Origin: Tissierellia bacterium
Lineage (GTDB): Bacteria > Bacillota > Clostridia > Tissierellales > Tepidimicrobiaceae
NCBI GenBank assembly: GCA_012839745.1
Contig: DUMS01000078.1
Location: 1-64,000, forward strand
Reading direction: 5' to 3'
DNA: 64,000 bases
Shown: piece by piece, positions 7,622 through 16,092 of the stretch
How positions within the stretch are numbered: the stretch's first letter is position 1
Layout: each line of letters starts with the position of its first letter
Position numbers and translations under genes: made by a program
Notes under the pieces: generated by a model
Database searches by the model: none
The model's input: the letters and a program-made list of their open reading frames with translations, nothing else
Told to the model about the DNA's origin: nothing

Positions 7622-8953
7622 ATGAAGTTAGAAAATCTCACTTTTAGAGGTGGGGTAGGTGTACCACACTACAAGGAGTTAACTGAAGGCCTTCCTATAG
7701 AAAAAGCAAAGGAACCAGCCATAGTTTATATTCCGTTGCATCAGCATACCGGAGCACCTTGTGAGCCTATTGTTAAAGTAGGAGACAGTGTAAAGGTTGG
7801 TCAAAAAATTGGACAATCCAGTGCCTTTGTATCAGCTCCTGTGCATTCATCAGTTTCAGGAGTGGTTAAAAGCATAACTGAAATGCCAACCCCAACAGGA
7901 CAAAAGGTAAAATGTGTAGTTATTGAGTCAGATGGTAAAGATGAGCTGCACGAGTCAGTTAAGCCAAAGGGAAGCTTGGAAAGCTTGACTCAAAAGGAAA
8001 TTCTTGAAATCATAAAGGAAGCAGGTATAACTGGAATGGGTGGGGCAGGATTCCCAACTCATGTAAAGCTATCTCCTCCTCCTGAAAAGAAAATTGATAC
8101 TATTTTAATAAATGGGGCAGAATGTGAACCTTACCTGACTGCCGACCACAGAGTTATGGTTGAATATCCAGAGAAGATAGTATTTGGATTGAAGGCTATA
8201 ATGAAGGCTGTTGGAGTAAATAGAGGAATTATAGGCATTGAAAAGAACAAACCAGATGCTATTTTAGCTATTAGGGAAGCAGCTAAGAGCGAACCAAATA
8301 TTGAAGTAGCGACCCTAAAGGTAAAATACCCACAAGGTGATGAAAAGAGGCTTATAAACGCCATTTTAGGAAGAGAAGTTCCTTCAGGCGGATTGCCTAT
8401 GGATGTTGGAGCAGTTGTATGTAATGTGTCTTCAACAAAGGCAATTGCAGATGCAATTTTAGAAGGAAAGCCTCTATATGAAAGAGTTGTTACTGTTACA
8501 GGTCATGGAATAAAGGAACCAAAAAATTTAATGGTAAAGATTGGAACACCATTTAAGGATTTAATTGAGCAATGTGGTGGATTTACTGGTACTCCAGGCA
8601 AGATAATAGCTGGTGGACCTATGATGGGAATCAGCCAGTATTCAATAGATGTACCAATAATAAAGGGTTCCAATGGAATATTGGTTCTAACAGAAAAAGA
8701 GGCAAAACCTGAGAAGGTAAATCCATGTATTAAATGTGGTAAATGCCTGGAAGTATGCCCTGTTAAGTTACAGCCATTGTATCTTGCAGGATATGCCATG
8801 AAGAAGAATTTTGATAAGGCAGAGGAGTACCATGCTCTTGACTGCGTTGAATGTGGATCATGTTCATATATTTGCCCAGCTAAAAGACCTTTAGTTGAGT
8901 CTATTAGACTGGCAAAGAGAGAAATAATTGCTAAGAGGAAATCAAAGAGATAG
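7622..8953 (+). CDS. rnfC: Rnf complex subunit RnfC
   Basis: This is the soluble-facing subunit of the Rnf complex (ferredoxin:NAD+ oxidoreductase coupled to Na+ or H+ export) and is thought to carry the NAD(H)/FMN site. The 443-residue protein has an N-terminal RnfC barrel-sandwich region (residues 1-~100), a Rossmann-like domain with GMGGAGFPTHVK and NGAECEPYLTADHR, an SLBB-type domain, and two [4Fe-4S] motifs near the C-terminus (CIKCGKCLEVCP and CVECGSCSYICP). It has no extended C-terminal repeat region. GAGGTGG lies 7 nt before ATG. It is first of six tightly spaced rnf genes in the clostridial order C-D-G-E-A-B. Confidence 0.97.
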   Translation: MKLENLTFRGGVGVPHYKELTEGLPIEKAKEPAIVYIPLHQHTGAPCEPIVKVGDSVKVGQKIGQSSAFVSAPVHSSVSGVVKSITEMPTPTGQKVKCVVIESDGKDELHESVKPKGSLESLTQKEILEIIKEAGITGMGGAGFPTHVKLSPPPEKKIDTILINGAECEPYLTADHRVMVEYPEKIVFGLKAIMKAVGVNRGIIGIEKNKPDAILAIREAAKSEPNIEVATLKVKYPQGDEKRLINAILGREVPSGGLPMDVGAVVCNVSSTKAIADAILEGKPLYERVVTVTGHGIKEPKNLMVKIGTPFKDLIEQCGGFTGTPGKIIAGGPMMGISQYSIDVPIIKGSNGILVLTEKEAKPEKVNPCIKCGKCLEVCPVKLQPLYLAGYAMKKNFDKAEEYHALDCVECGSCSYICPAKRPLVESIRLAKREIIAKRKSKR

Positions 8954-8964
8954 GAGGAAATGAA

Positions 8965-10002
8965 ATGGAAGGAAAAGCAGTAGATACTTCTAAAGCCTAT
9001 AAAGTTGCTTTAGAGAACGAATTATTGGTTACTTCATCTCCTCATATAAGATCAAATGAATCTGTACAGAGGATTATGTTAGATGTGGTGATAGCTCTTG
9101 TACCAGCTATTATCGGTAGCGTTTACTTTTTTGGAATAAATGCTTTGAAGCTTATACTCATATCTGTGGCATCAAGCGTATTTTTTGAAGCATTAATCCA
9201 GAAAGCATTCAAAAGGCAGATTACCATAAATGATTTTTCAGCAGTTATTACTGGAATACTGTTGGCATTTAATTTACCAGCTAGTGCTCCATGGTGGTTG
9301 CCAATTATGGGTTCTGCTTTTGCAATAATTGTTGTTAAACAGCTTTTTGGTGGTTTAGGTTCAAACTTCATGAACCCTGCTTTAGCAGGTAGGGCTATGC
9401 TGTTGACATCATGGCCAGCTCATATGTCTACTTTCACAGGAACTAGACCAGATGTAGTTGCAACTGCTACACCGCTGGCAATTATGAAATACGGAATGGC
9501 TTCAGATGGAGCTGCATCTGCTACTGTAGAGGCAGTTACATCAGCATCCAGCTCTCAGGGAGCAGCACTGCCAGAGCTGTGGGATATGTTCATAGGTAAC
9601 ATTCCTGGAGCTATTGGTGAAACATCAGCACTACTGTTGCTGATTGGCGCTTTGTATCTGATTGTAAGGCATGTTATTGACTGGAAAATTCCAGTATTCT
9701 ATATTGGTACAACATTTATTATGTTAGTAATATTAGGTGTAGATGCTGAACTTTTACCATATCATATGTTAGGTGGCGGATTAATATTAGGTGCATTCTT
9801 TATGGCTACTGACTATGCATCATCACCTGTAACACCTATTGGAAGAATTATTTTTGGTATAGGTGCAGGTATTTTGACTGCCCTCATTAGGGTAAAAGGT
9901 GGCTACCCTGAAGGAGTTTCCTATTCAATATTGTTAATGAATGTAGCAACTCCATTGATTGAAAAATTCACACAACCTAGAGTGTTTGGAGGTGCGAAAT
10001 AG
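8965..10002 (+). CDS. rnfD: Rnf complex membrane subunit RnfD
   Basis: A 345-residue polytopic membrane subunit that carries covalently bound FMN and contributes to the ion path. The N-terminus is cytoplasmic with SSPHIRSNESVQRIMLDV. Many hydrophobic helices follow, including GSNFMNPALAGRAML. The probable flavinylation site is the Thr before Pro in TATPLA (T169), matching the SGATP-type motif of RnfD/NqrB, although the residues before the Thr are variant. It begins 11 nt after rnfC and ends directly against rnfG. ApbE, the likely flavin transferase, is encoded about 14 kb downstream. Confidence 0.96.
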   Translation: MEGKAVDTSKAYKVALENELLVTSSPHIRSNESVQRIMLDVVIALVPAIIGSVYFFGINALKLILISVASSVFFEALIQKAFKRQITINDFSAVITGILLAFNLPASAPWWLPIMGSAFAIIVVKQLFGGLGSNFMNPALAGRAMLLTSWPAHMSTFTGTRPDVVATATPLAIMKYGMASDGAASATVEAVTSASSSQGAALPELWDMFIGNIPGAIGETSALLLLIGALYLIVRHVIDWKIPVFYIGTTFIMLVILGVDAELLPYHMLGGGLILGAFFMATDYASSPVTPIGRIIFGIGAGILTALIRVKGGYPEGVSYSILLMNVATPLIEKFTQPRVFGGAK

Positions 10003-10581
10003 ATGAATGAGACTGTAAAATTGGGATTGATTCTGTTGATAATCACTGCTGTTGCAGCAGCAGTGCTAGGCGTTTCAAATGCTATTACTGCTGAAAGAAT
10101 TGCAGAGCTGGATAAGATAACCAATAATCAGGCTATGCAGGAAGTGCTGGGAGATGCTGAAAGCTTTAAATTGCTAGATGAATCAAAGCTTAAAGAAGTT
10201 CAATCAGCAAGCTCAAATATAGTAGAAGTAAACGAAGGATACGATGCAAGTTCAAATCTCGTTGGATATACAATCAAAGCTTATACTACAGGCTATGGCG
10301 GAAGAATTGACTTTATGCTTGGAATATCAGTAGATGGACAAATTACAGGTATTAAGGTAATAAGCCATTCAGAGACTCCAGGCCTTGGAGCAAATGCAGA
10401 GAAGAGCTATTTTACAGATTCCTTTAAAGGAAAATCAGCATCCCAGGAATTGACTTATTCTAAAAGTCCTAAAGCTGATAATGAAGTACAGGCAATTACC
10501 AGTGCGACAAAAACAACAAAAGGCATAGTTGAAGGTGTAAATAAGGTACTTGAAGCATATAATGCTGCTTTAGCTAATTAG
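10003..10581 (+). CDS. rnfG: Rnf complex FMN-binding subunit RnfG
   Basis: A 192-residue protein with one N-terminal transmembrane helix (about residues 5-27) and an extracytoplasmic FMN_bind domain. The flavinylation motif is TSATKTT near residues 166-172, where the Thr of SAT would carry FMN through a phosphoester bond. ETPGLGANAEKSYF and GKSA are further family marks. In the complex it passes electrons on the outer face of the membrane between the other flavin and iron-sulfur subunits. The start ATG directly follows the rnfD stop, so translation is probably coupled. Confidence 0.95.
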   Translation: MNETVKLGLILLIITAVAAAVLGVSNAITAERIAELDKITNNQAMQEVLGDAESFKLLDESKLKEVQSASSNIVEVNEGYDASSNLVGYTIKAYTTGYGGRIDFMLGISVDGQITGIKVISHSETPGLGANAEKSYFTDSFKGKSASQELTYSKSPKADNEVQAITSATKTTKGIVEGVNKVLEAYNAALAN

Positions 10582-10602
10582 TGAATTTTGGAGGTGTAGA
10601 GA

Positions 10603-11247
10603 TTGAAATTATCCAAGGTGTTTTTTAATGGGCTTATAAAGGAAAACACTATATTTGTCCAGGTAATTGGCATGTGTGCCCTATTAGCTGTCACCACTTC
10701 AGCTATTAATGGATTGGCTATGGGCATTGCTGTTATTGCTGTTACTGTTGGTTCAAATTTAGTTATTTCCATATTGAGAAAGGTAATACCAGATAAGATT
10801 CGTATTCCTGCATTTATAGTTGTTATTGCAACATTCGTAACTGTAGTTGAAATGTTCATGAAGGCTTACACTCCTGATTTGTACAAGGCTTTGGGAATAT
10901 TTATTCCACTTATAGTAGTTAACTGTATGATTCTTGGCAGGGCAGAAGCCTTTGCATCAAAGAATGGTGTTATACCCTCAATTGTTGATGGTTTAGGCAT
11001 GGGTTTAGGTTATACTTTGGCAGCTGTTTTACTAGGTATTATAAGAGAATTAATTGGTGCAGGAAGTATATTTGGATTTCAGATATTTGGAGCTGGTTTT
11101 GAACCTGCATTGATTTTCATAATGCCACCAGGAGCATTTATTATACTTGGTATTCTTATGGGATTGTTTAATCATTTAAGAAGGAAGCAGGAAAAGGCTG
11201 GTGAAAAGGAGGAAGTTTTAGATGAATATATTTACAATATTGATTAG
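10603..11247 (+). CDS. rnfE: Rnf complex membrane subunit RnfE
   Basis: A 214-residue hydrophobic subunit of the RnfA/RnfE family with about six transmembrane helices and the conserved segments GMCALLAVTTSAINGLAMG, FIPLIVVNCMILGRAEAFA and GLGMGLGYTLA. RnfA and RnfE form a pseudo-symmetric pair thought to bind an intramembrane iron cluster through Cys residues (for example NCMILGR). The TTG start at 10603 follows GGAGGTG. The C-terminal tail is charged (KQEKAGEKEEVLDE), and the last 26 nt overlap rnfA. Confidence 0.95.
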   Translation: MKLSKVFFNGLIKENTIFVQVIGMCALLAVTTSAINGLAMGIAVIAVTVGSNLVISILRKVIPDKIRIPAFIVVIATFVTVVEMFMKAYTPDLYKALGIFIPLIVVNCMILGRAEAFASKNGVIPSIVDGLGMGLGYTLAAVLLGIIRELIGAGSIFGFQIFGAGFEPALIFIMPPGAFIILGILMGLFNHLRRKQEKAGEKEEVLDEYIYNID

Positions 11248-11794
11248 TACCATTTTTGTAAACAACTATGTATTTGCTCAGTTCTTGGGCATCTGTCCTT
11301 TCCTTGGAGTTTCAAATAAAACTGAAACTGCTACAGGAATGGGAATTGCAGTAACCTTTGTAGTAACTCTTTCATCAGTTATCACCTATGTAGTTCATCA
11401 TCAAATATTGGCAAGGTTTGGGCTTGAATACCTGCAAACTATAGTTTTCATTCTGGTTATAGCTTCATTGGTACAGCTTGTGGAGATGTTCCTAAAAAAG
11501 AGCAGTCCTGGACTTTATAGTGCATTAGGAGTTTATCTGCCATTGATTACAACTAACTGTATTGTTTTGGGAGTTGCCATTTTAAATATTGATAAAGAAT
11601 ATAACATAATTCAAACCATTTTTAATGCTCTGGGAGCGTCCATAGGATTTGCTATTGCACTACTTCTTATGGCAGGAATTAGAGAGAAATTTGAATTTTC
11701 AAACATTCCAAAGCCTTTACAAGGATTCCCAATTTCATTAATAACAGCAGGTCTTATGTCTATAGCGTTTCTAGGCTTTAGTGGACTTGTATAG
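11222..11794 (+). CDS. rnfA: Rnf complex membrane subunit RnfA
   Basis: A 190-residue polytopic membrane protein, paralogous to RnfE in inverted topology, with six predicted helices. Family motifs are NNYVFAQFLGICPFLGVS near the N-terminus and YLPLITTNCIVLGVA in the middle; the Cys residues in these are the expected ligands of the buried [2Fe-2S] centre. The ATG lies inside the end of rnfE in another frame and has AAGGAGGAAG upstream, so A and E are probably translationally coupled. Confidence 0.96.
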   Translation: MNIFTILISTIFVNNYVFAQFLGICPFLGVSNKTETATGMGIAVTFVVTLSSVITYVVHHQILARFGLEYLQTIVFILVIASLVQLVEMFLKKSSPGLYSALGVYLPLITTNCIVLGVAILNIDKEYNIIQTIFNALGASIGFAIALLLMAGIREKFEFSNIPKPLQGFPISLITAGLMSIAFLGFSGLV

Positions 11795-11805
11795 GAGGTG
11801 AAAGC

Positions 11806-12621
11806 ATGACTGGAATATTGTATCCAGTAGTTGTATTAGGAGGATTAGGACTTTTATTTGGAGTTAGCTTAGGACTTGCATCAAAGGTTTTTGCTGTTGA
11901 AGTAAACCCAAAGGTAGAGGCGATAAGAAAGGTATTGCCAGGGGCTAACTGTGGTGCCTGCGGATATCCTGGCTGTGATGGCTGTGCAAATGCTATTGTT
12001 GAAGGAAAAGCACCAGCCAATGCCTGTGTTGTTGGAGGTAAATCTGTAGCAGAAGAAGTATCAAAGATAATGGGAGTAGAAGCTGGAGAATTTAATAGAC
12101 AGGTTGCTACAGTATTGTGTCAGGGAGATTGCAGCAAGGCAAAAAATAAGTATAAATATACTGGATTAAGGGATTGTAGAGCTCAGAACATACTTGCCGG
12201 AGGCAGCAAGTCCTGTTCATATGGCTGCTTAGGATGCGGCACCTGTGTTGATGTATGTAATTACAATGCCATCCATATTGTAAATGGAGTTGCTTTTGTG
12301 GATAAGGAAAAATGCGTTGCATGTAAAGCATGTATAAATGTATGTCCAAAGCATATAATTGAGCTTGTTCCTTATGATAATCAATTTGTAGTAAAATGTA
12401 AGAGCAATGACCCAGGCAAAGTTGTAAGAGGACATTGCAGCATCGGATGCATAGGTTGTCAAATTTGCGTTAAGAATTGTCCTGAACAGGCATTTTCATT
12501 TGAAAACAATTTAGCAAAAATTAACTATGAAAAATGTACTAACTGTGGAATATGCGCTGAAAAATGTCCAACAGGGGCTATTTTCTCAGGATTAGAAAAA
12601 TTAAATGCCAAGGCGCAATAG
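11806..12621 (+). CDS. rnfB: Rnf complex ferredoxin-accepting subunit RnfB
   Basis: A 271-residue iron-sulfur subunit that receives electrons from reduced ferredoxin. An N-terminal membrane helix (about residues 5-27) is followed by the Fe4S domain NCGACGYPGCDGCANAI and then ferredoxin-like motifs: CLGCGTCVDVC, CVACKACINVC, CIGCQICVKNC and CTNCGICAEKC. This makes four C-terminal clusters plus one in the Fe4S domain. Such cluster-rich RnfB proteins are typical of Clostridia. GGAGGTGAAAGC precedes the ATG. A strong terminator ends the operon directly after the stop. Confidence 0.97.
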   Translation: MTGILYPVVVLGGLGLLFGVSLGLASKVFAVEVNPKVEAIRKVLPGANCGACGYPGCDGCANAIVEGKAPANACVVGGKSVAEEVSKIMGVEAGEFNRQVATVLCQGDCSKAKNKYKYTGLRDCRAQNILAGGSKSCSYGCLGCGTCVDVCNYNAIHIVNGVAFVDKEKCVACKACINVCPKHIIELVPYDNQFVVKCKSNDPGKVVRGHCSIGCIGCQICVKNCPEQAFSFENNLAKINYEKCTNCGICAEKCPTGAIFSGLEKLNAKAQ

Positions 12622-12624
12622 AAA

Positions 12625-12653
12625 GGGCCTAAAATTTAGGCTCTTTTTTTTTT
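12625..12653 (+). terminator. Terminator of the rnf operon
   Basis: The stem GCCTAAA/TTTAGGC (with flanking G-C pairs) is followed by more than ten T residues, directly after the rnfB stop codon. Confidence 0.85.
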
Positions 12654-12728
12654 ATATATATTAATTTATAATATATAGAGTAATAAGGGAGTGCAAATTG
12701 AAACTTGTAAATAAAAAATATAAGTGGT

Positions 12729-12762
12729 AAACTAATTATGACATTAATGTAGTAATTAGTTT
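12729..12762. promoter_or_regulatory. 34-nt near-perfect palindrome before the NusG-II gene
   Basis: The outer arms AAACTAATTA (12729-12738) and TAATTAGTTT (12753-12762) are perfect inverted repeats, and the centre ACATTAATGT (12741-12750) is itself a perfect palindrome. Only the two linking dinucleotides (TG and AG) break the symmetry. The element ends one base before the ribosome binding site AAGGGTG. It could be an operator for a dimeric regulator or a 5'-UTR stem-loop. There is no T tract, so it is not a standard terminator. Confidence 0.5.
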
Positions 12763-12776
12763 AAAGGGTGAAAAGC

Positions 12777-13157
12777 TTGACAAAGGGCGATAAATTATTA
12801 ATATTAACTATTATAGTCGTAAATGTTTTGGCATTGATATTTATAAATCAATCTCTATTTAGCTATGAAGAAAAATACATCAGCATACAGGTAAATGGCG
12901 AGGAGATAAAGACAATCACATTTGATGACAATATGATAGGAAAGACTATACCTATTAAATCTGATTATGGATATAATCTCATTGAAATTGGAGATGGTAA
13001 AGTAAGAGTAATAGAAGCAGATTGCCCTGACCAGCTGGATGTTAAACAGGGATACATTTCAAAGGTTGGAGAGATCATCGTATGCCTGCCTAACAGATTG
13101 GTAGTTGAGATTAAGGGAGTAGGTGTAGAAACAGAAATTGATGGTATTAGTCGTTAG
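12777..13157 (+). CDS. NusG domain II-containing small membrane-anchored protein
   Basis: A 126-residue protein. One N-terminal transmembrane helix (about residues 8-26) is followed by an extracytoplasmic domain of the NusG_II family: IQVNGEEIKTITFDDN, an IEIGDGKVRVIEADCPDQ segment with a single Cys, and a C-terminal beta-rich part with GEIIVCLPNRLVVEI. The function of this family is unknown. It usually sits directly before a Gx-transporter-type membrane gene, as it does here, and near Rnf or FMN/ApbE genes. TTG 12777 lies 6 nt after AAGGGTG; GTG 12768 in the same frame overlaps that site and is less likely. Confidence 0.8.
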   Translation: MTKGDKLLILTIIVVNVLALIFINQSLFSYEEKYISIQVNGEEIKTITFDDNMIGKTIPIKSDYGYNLIEIGDGKVRVIEADCPDQLDVKQGYISKVGEIIVCLPNRLVVEIKGVGVETEIDGISR

Positions 13158-13169
13158 AGAGGAATAAAT

Positions 13170-13685
13170 ATGAAAGGATTAAGAAGATTAGTATTTTTGG
13201 CATTGCTGGTGGCAATTGGATTGGGGTTAAGTATTGTAGAGTCAATGATGCCTTTACCTTTCATTGCTCCAGGGGCTAAGTTGGGGCTATCCAATATTGT
13301 GATACTTATAACTTTGGTTGTATTTGGCTTTAAGGATGCTTTAACCACAGGAGTACTAAAATCCATATTGTTTGCCCTAGCTACAGGTAGTATTACGAGC
13401 TTGTTCTATAGTTTATCAGGTGCAATACTGAGTCTGATTGCCATGTATCTTGTCTATAAGTACCTTTCGAATATATTTAGTTTAGTGGGTGTTAGCATAT
13501 TTGGTGCTATGGCTCATAATTTTGCTCAGGTATTAGTGGCAAGCTTGATGATGAGCAACATTAGGATATTTTCATATCTTCCCATATTACAGCTAACTAG
13601 CATATTTACTGGTTACTTTGTAGGTCTGGTTTCAGGTTATACTGTTAATAACCTGAAAAAATCAATTAACAAGATATTCTATTGA
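13170..13685 (+). CDS. Gx transporter family protein (heptaprenyl diphosphate synthase component I-like)
   Basis: A 171-residue hydrophobic protein with about five transmembrane helices, resembling the Hpre_diP_synt_I/Gx-transporter family (MPLPFIAPGAKLGLSNIV near residues 27-44). Although annotated in databases as a heptaprenyl diphosphate synthase component, it is an integral membrane protein resembling small substrate-binding ECF-type modules; its substrate is unknown. It starts 12 nt after the NusG-II gene and probably forms a two-gene unit with it. maf follows closely. Confidence 0.75.
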   Translation: MKGLRRLVFLALLVAIGLGLSIVESMMPLPFIAPGAKLGLSNIVILITLVVFGFKDALTTGVLKSILFALATGSITSLFYSLSGAILSLIAMYLVYKYLSNIFSLVGVSIFGAMAHNFAQVLVASLMMSNIRIFSYLPILQLTSIFTGYFVGLVSGYTVNNLKKSINKIFY

Positions 13686-13702
13686 TAGAACAAGGTGATA
13701 TT

Positions 13703-14284
13703 ATGACTAGCATTATTCTTGCCTCATCTTCTCCAAGAAGAAGAGAGCTACTCAGCAATTTCAATATTAATACTGTAATAGTAAAGCCAAATGTAGGGGA
13801 GAAGGTACTGGAAGGTGAAGCTCCAGAGCAGGTTGCCATGTCTTTATCCTTTGAGAAAGCTAGTGAGGTTGCAAAGGTTTTTAGTAATGGAGAGATAATA
13901 CTGGGGGCAGATACAATAGTGTGGTGTGATGGGAAAATACTGGGAAAACCCAAGGATGAAGATGAGGCCATGGAAATGATTAAGTTTCTAAATAATAAGG
14001 AACATGAAGTTATTACTGGTTTGTGCCTTATTAAGGCTGGTACAAATTTAAAGATAATTGACTATGAAAGGACTATTGTAAAGTTTAGAAATTTATCCTA
14101 CCATAAGATTGAAAGATATATTAAAACAAAAGAATATGCTGATAAGGCAGGAGCATATGGCATTCAGGGATATGGAAGCCTTTTGGTAGAGTATATTCGA
14201 GGTTGTTATTTTAATATTGTAGGGCTACCCATTGCGAAACTAGACTATCTGTTGGATAAATATTTTAACGTTAGTCTCTTATAA
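13703..14284 (+). CDS. maf: Maf-type nucleoside triphosphate pyrophosphatase
   Basis: A 193-residue Maf/YhdE protein that hydrolyses non-canonical or surplus nucleotides (dTTP/UTP type) to the monophosphate. The N-terminal signature ILASSSPRRRELL is complete. GADTIVWCDGKILGKPKD contains the catalytic Asp, and YGIQGYGSLLVEYIRGCYFNIVGLP forms the C-terminal signature. ATG 13703 follows AAGGTGA and gives the family N-terminus. It is next to radC and mreB, the order known from B. subtilis, where Maf affects septation. Confidence 0.93.
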   Translation: MTSIILASSSPRRRELLSNFNINTVIVKPNVGEKVLEGEAPEQVAMSLSFEKASEVAKVFSNGEIILGADTIVWCDGKILGKPKDEDEAMEMIKFLNNKEHEVITGLCLIKAGTNLKIIDYERTIVKFRNLSYHKIERYIKTKEYADKAGAYGIQGYGSLLVEYIRGCYFNIVGLPIAKLDYLLDKYFNVSLL

Positions 14285-14299
14285 TTGAGGGTGGTTTGT

Positions 14300-15007
14300 A
14301 TGGTGGTAAATAATAATAGCGATAAGAGCTATACCATTAAGGATTTACCTCTATATGAAAGGCCTAGGGAAAAGCTCATTAAGTATGGAGTTGAGTCTTT
14401 ATCCAATGCTGAATTAATTGCTATTATTATTAGAACTGGACACAATGAGGATACTGCCATAGACCTTGCTAATAGGCTTTTGAGCATGGATAGTTCAGGA
14501 ATAAGATTCTTATCACAGGCAACTGTGGAAGAGCTTACTAATGTTAAAGGAATTGGTTATTGTAAGGCTTCGCAGATTATAGCTGCCATAGAATTAGGCA
14601 AGAGGATATCAAGTAGTGGATTAGGATCAAAGATGAAGGTTGATTCTCCCTTAATAATAGTTGAACTTCTAATGGACGAGATGAAATTCCTCAACAAGGA
14701 GCACTTTAGAGTAGTTTTACTAAATACTAAAAATCAGATAATCAGCATAGAAGAAATATCAGTTGGAAACCTGAATTCATCCATTGTACATCCAAGGGAG
14801 GTTTTCAATATTGCCATTAGGAGAAGTGCAAATTCTGTTATTTTGGTACATAATCATCCCAGTGGAGATTCTACTCCAAGTACTGAAGATATAAATATTA
14901 CACATCGACTTGTAGAAGCAGGCAATATTATTGGAATAAAGGTTTTAGACCATATTATTATTGGTGATAATAATTATACCAGTTTTAAACAGAAAAAAAT
15001 AATCTAG
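14300..15007 (+). CDS. radC: RadC/JAB-domain protein
   Basis: A 235-residue RadC family protein. An N-terminal UPF0758 helix-hairpin-helix region (LPLYERPREKLIKYGVESLS, then VKGIGYCKASQI) is followed by a JAMM/MPN+ metalloprotease-like domain with the motif HNHPSGDSTPSTEDI. The biological function is not settled; the older DNA-repair name is not well supported. ATG 14300 lies 5 nt after GAGGGTGG; the TTG at 14285 overlaps that site. It sits between maf and mreB, as in many Firmicutes. Confidence 0.93.
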   Translation: MVVNNNSDKSYTIKDLPLYERPREKLIKYGVESLSNAELIAIIIRTGHNEDTAIDLANRLLSMDSSGIRFLSQATVEELTNVKGIGYCKASQIIAAIELGKRISSSGLGSKMKVDSPLIIVELLMDEMKFLNKEHFRVVLLNTKNQIISIEEISVGNLNSSIVHPREVFNIAIRRSANSVILVHNHPSGDSTPSTEDINITHRLVEAGNIIGIKVLDHIIIGDNNYTSFKQKKII

Positions 15008-15044
15008 CAGGTATTTTAGCTAATAGAAGAAAGGAGCAATTTAC

Positions 15045-16079
15045 ATGGGAATTTTTAGCGTATTTTCAAAGGATATGGGCATTGATTTAGGAACTGCAAA
15101 TACATTGGTATACATAAAAGGAAAAGGTATTGTAATAAGGGAACCTTCAGTAGTTGCTATTCAAACTGAAACCAACAGGGTTTTAGCTGTTGGAGAAGAA
15201 GCTAAAAGGATGATTGGTAGAACTCCAGGGAATATAGTGGCAATAAGGCCATTGAAGGATGGAGTCATTGCAGATTTTGATATAACCCAGAACATGTTAA
15301 GGTATTTTATAAAAAGAGCCTTTTCTGGCAGATCGTTGTTTCAGCCAAGGGTAGTTGTGTGCGTCCCAAGTGGCGTTACTGAGGTTGAAAAGAGAGCAGT
15401 GGAGGAAGCTACCATTAATGCAGGTGCAAAGGATGCTTATCTGATTGAAGAGCCTATGGCAGCAGCTATAGGTGCAGGATTGCCTGTTCAGGAGCCAACA
15501 GGAAGCTTGGTTGTTGATATTGGAGGAGGTACTACGGAAGTTGCTGTTATATCCTTAGGAGGTATAGTTACAAGCAAATCCATAAGAATAGGCGGAGATG
15601 AACTGGATGAATCCATTATAAACTATGTTAAAAAAGAGTACAGCCTTATGATTGGAGAGAGAACTGCTGAAGAGGTTAAAATAAAAATAGGCTCTGCAAA
15701 TATAAATAATAAGGAAACTAAAATGAGCATTAGAGGTAGGGATTTAGTAAGCGGATTGCCAAAGACCATTGAAATATCCTCAAAGGAAATATGTGAAGCT
15801 ATGAGAGAGCAGGTATATGGAATTTTGGATGCTATTAAATCCACATTGGAAAAGACGCCACCTGAGCTTGCAGCAGATATAATGGAGTCAGGAATAATGC
15901 TGACAGGAGGAGGAGCTCTTCTTGATGGGCTTGATAAATTAATTGCTATAGAAACAGGAATGCCTGTGCACATAGCAGAAAATCCATTGGACTGCGTAGC
16001 GTTGGGAACCGGTAAGGCGTTGGAAAGCTTGGATATATTGAAAAGAACTACTGAACATAGTAGAAAAAGAAATGGCTAA
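15045..16079 (+). CDS. mreB: Rod shape-determining protein MreB (actin homologue)
   Basis: A 344-residue bacterial actin that forms membrane-bound filaments guiding lateral-wall synthesis. Actin-fold nucleotide motifs are visible: [17 protein letters not shown] at the N-terminus, [18 protein letters not shown] in the middle and [12 protein letters not shown] near the C-terminus. The length is typical. AAAGGAGCAATTTAC precedes the ATG. It heads the mreB-mreC-mreD-PBP2 cell-shape group. Confidence 0.97.
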   Translation: MGIFSVFSKDMGIDLGTANTLVYIKGKGIVIREPSVVAIQTETNRVLAVGEEAKRMIGRTPGNIVAIRPLKDGVIADFDITQNMLRYFIKRAFSGRSLFQPRVVVCVPSGVTEVEKRAVEEATINAGAKDAYLIEEPMAAAIGAGLPVQEPTGSLVVDIGGGTTEVAVISLGGIVTSKSIRIGGDELDESIINYVKKEYSLMIGERTAEEVKIKIGSANINNKETKMSIRGRDLVSGLPKTIEISSKEICEAMREQVYGILDAIKSTLEKTPPELAADIMESGIMLTGGGALLDGLDKLIAIETGMPVHIAENPLDCVALGTGKALESLDILKRTTEHSRKRNG

Positions 16080-16092
16080 GTGGTGATACTAT

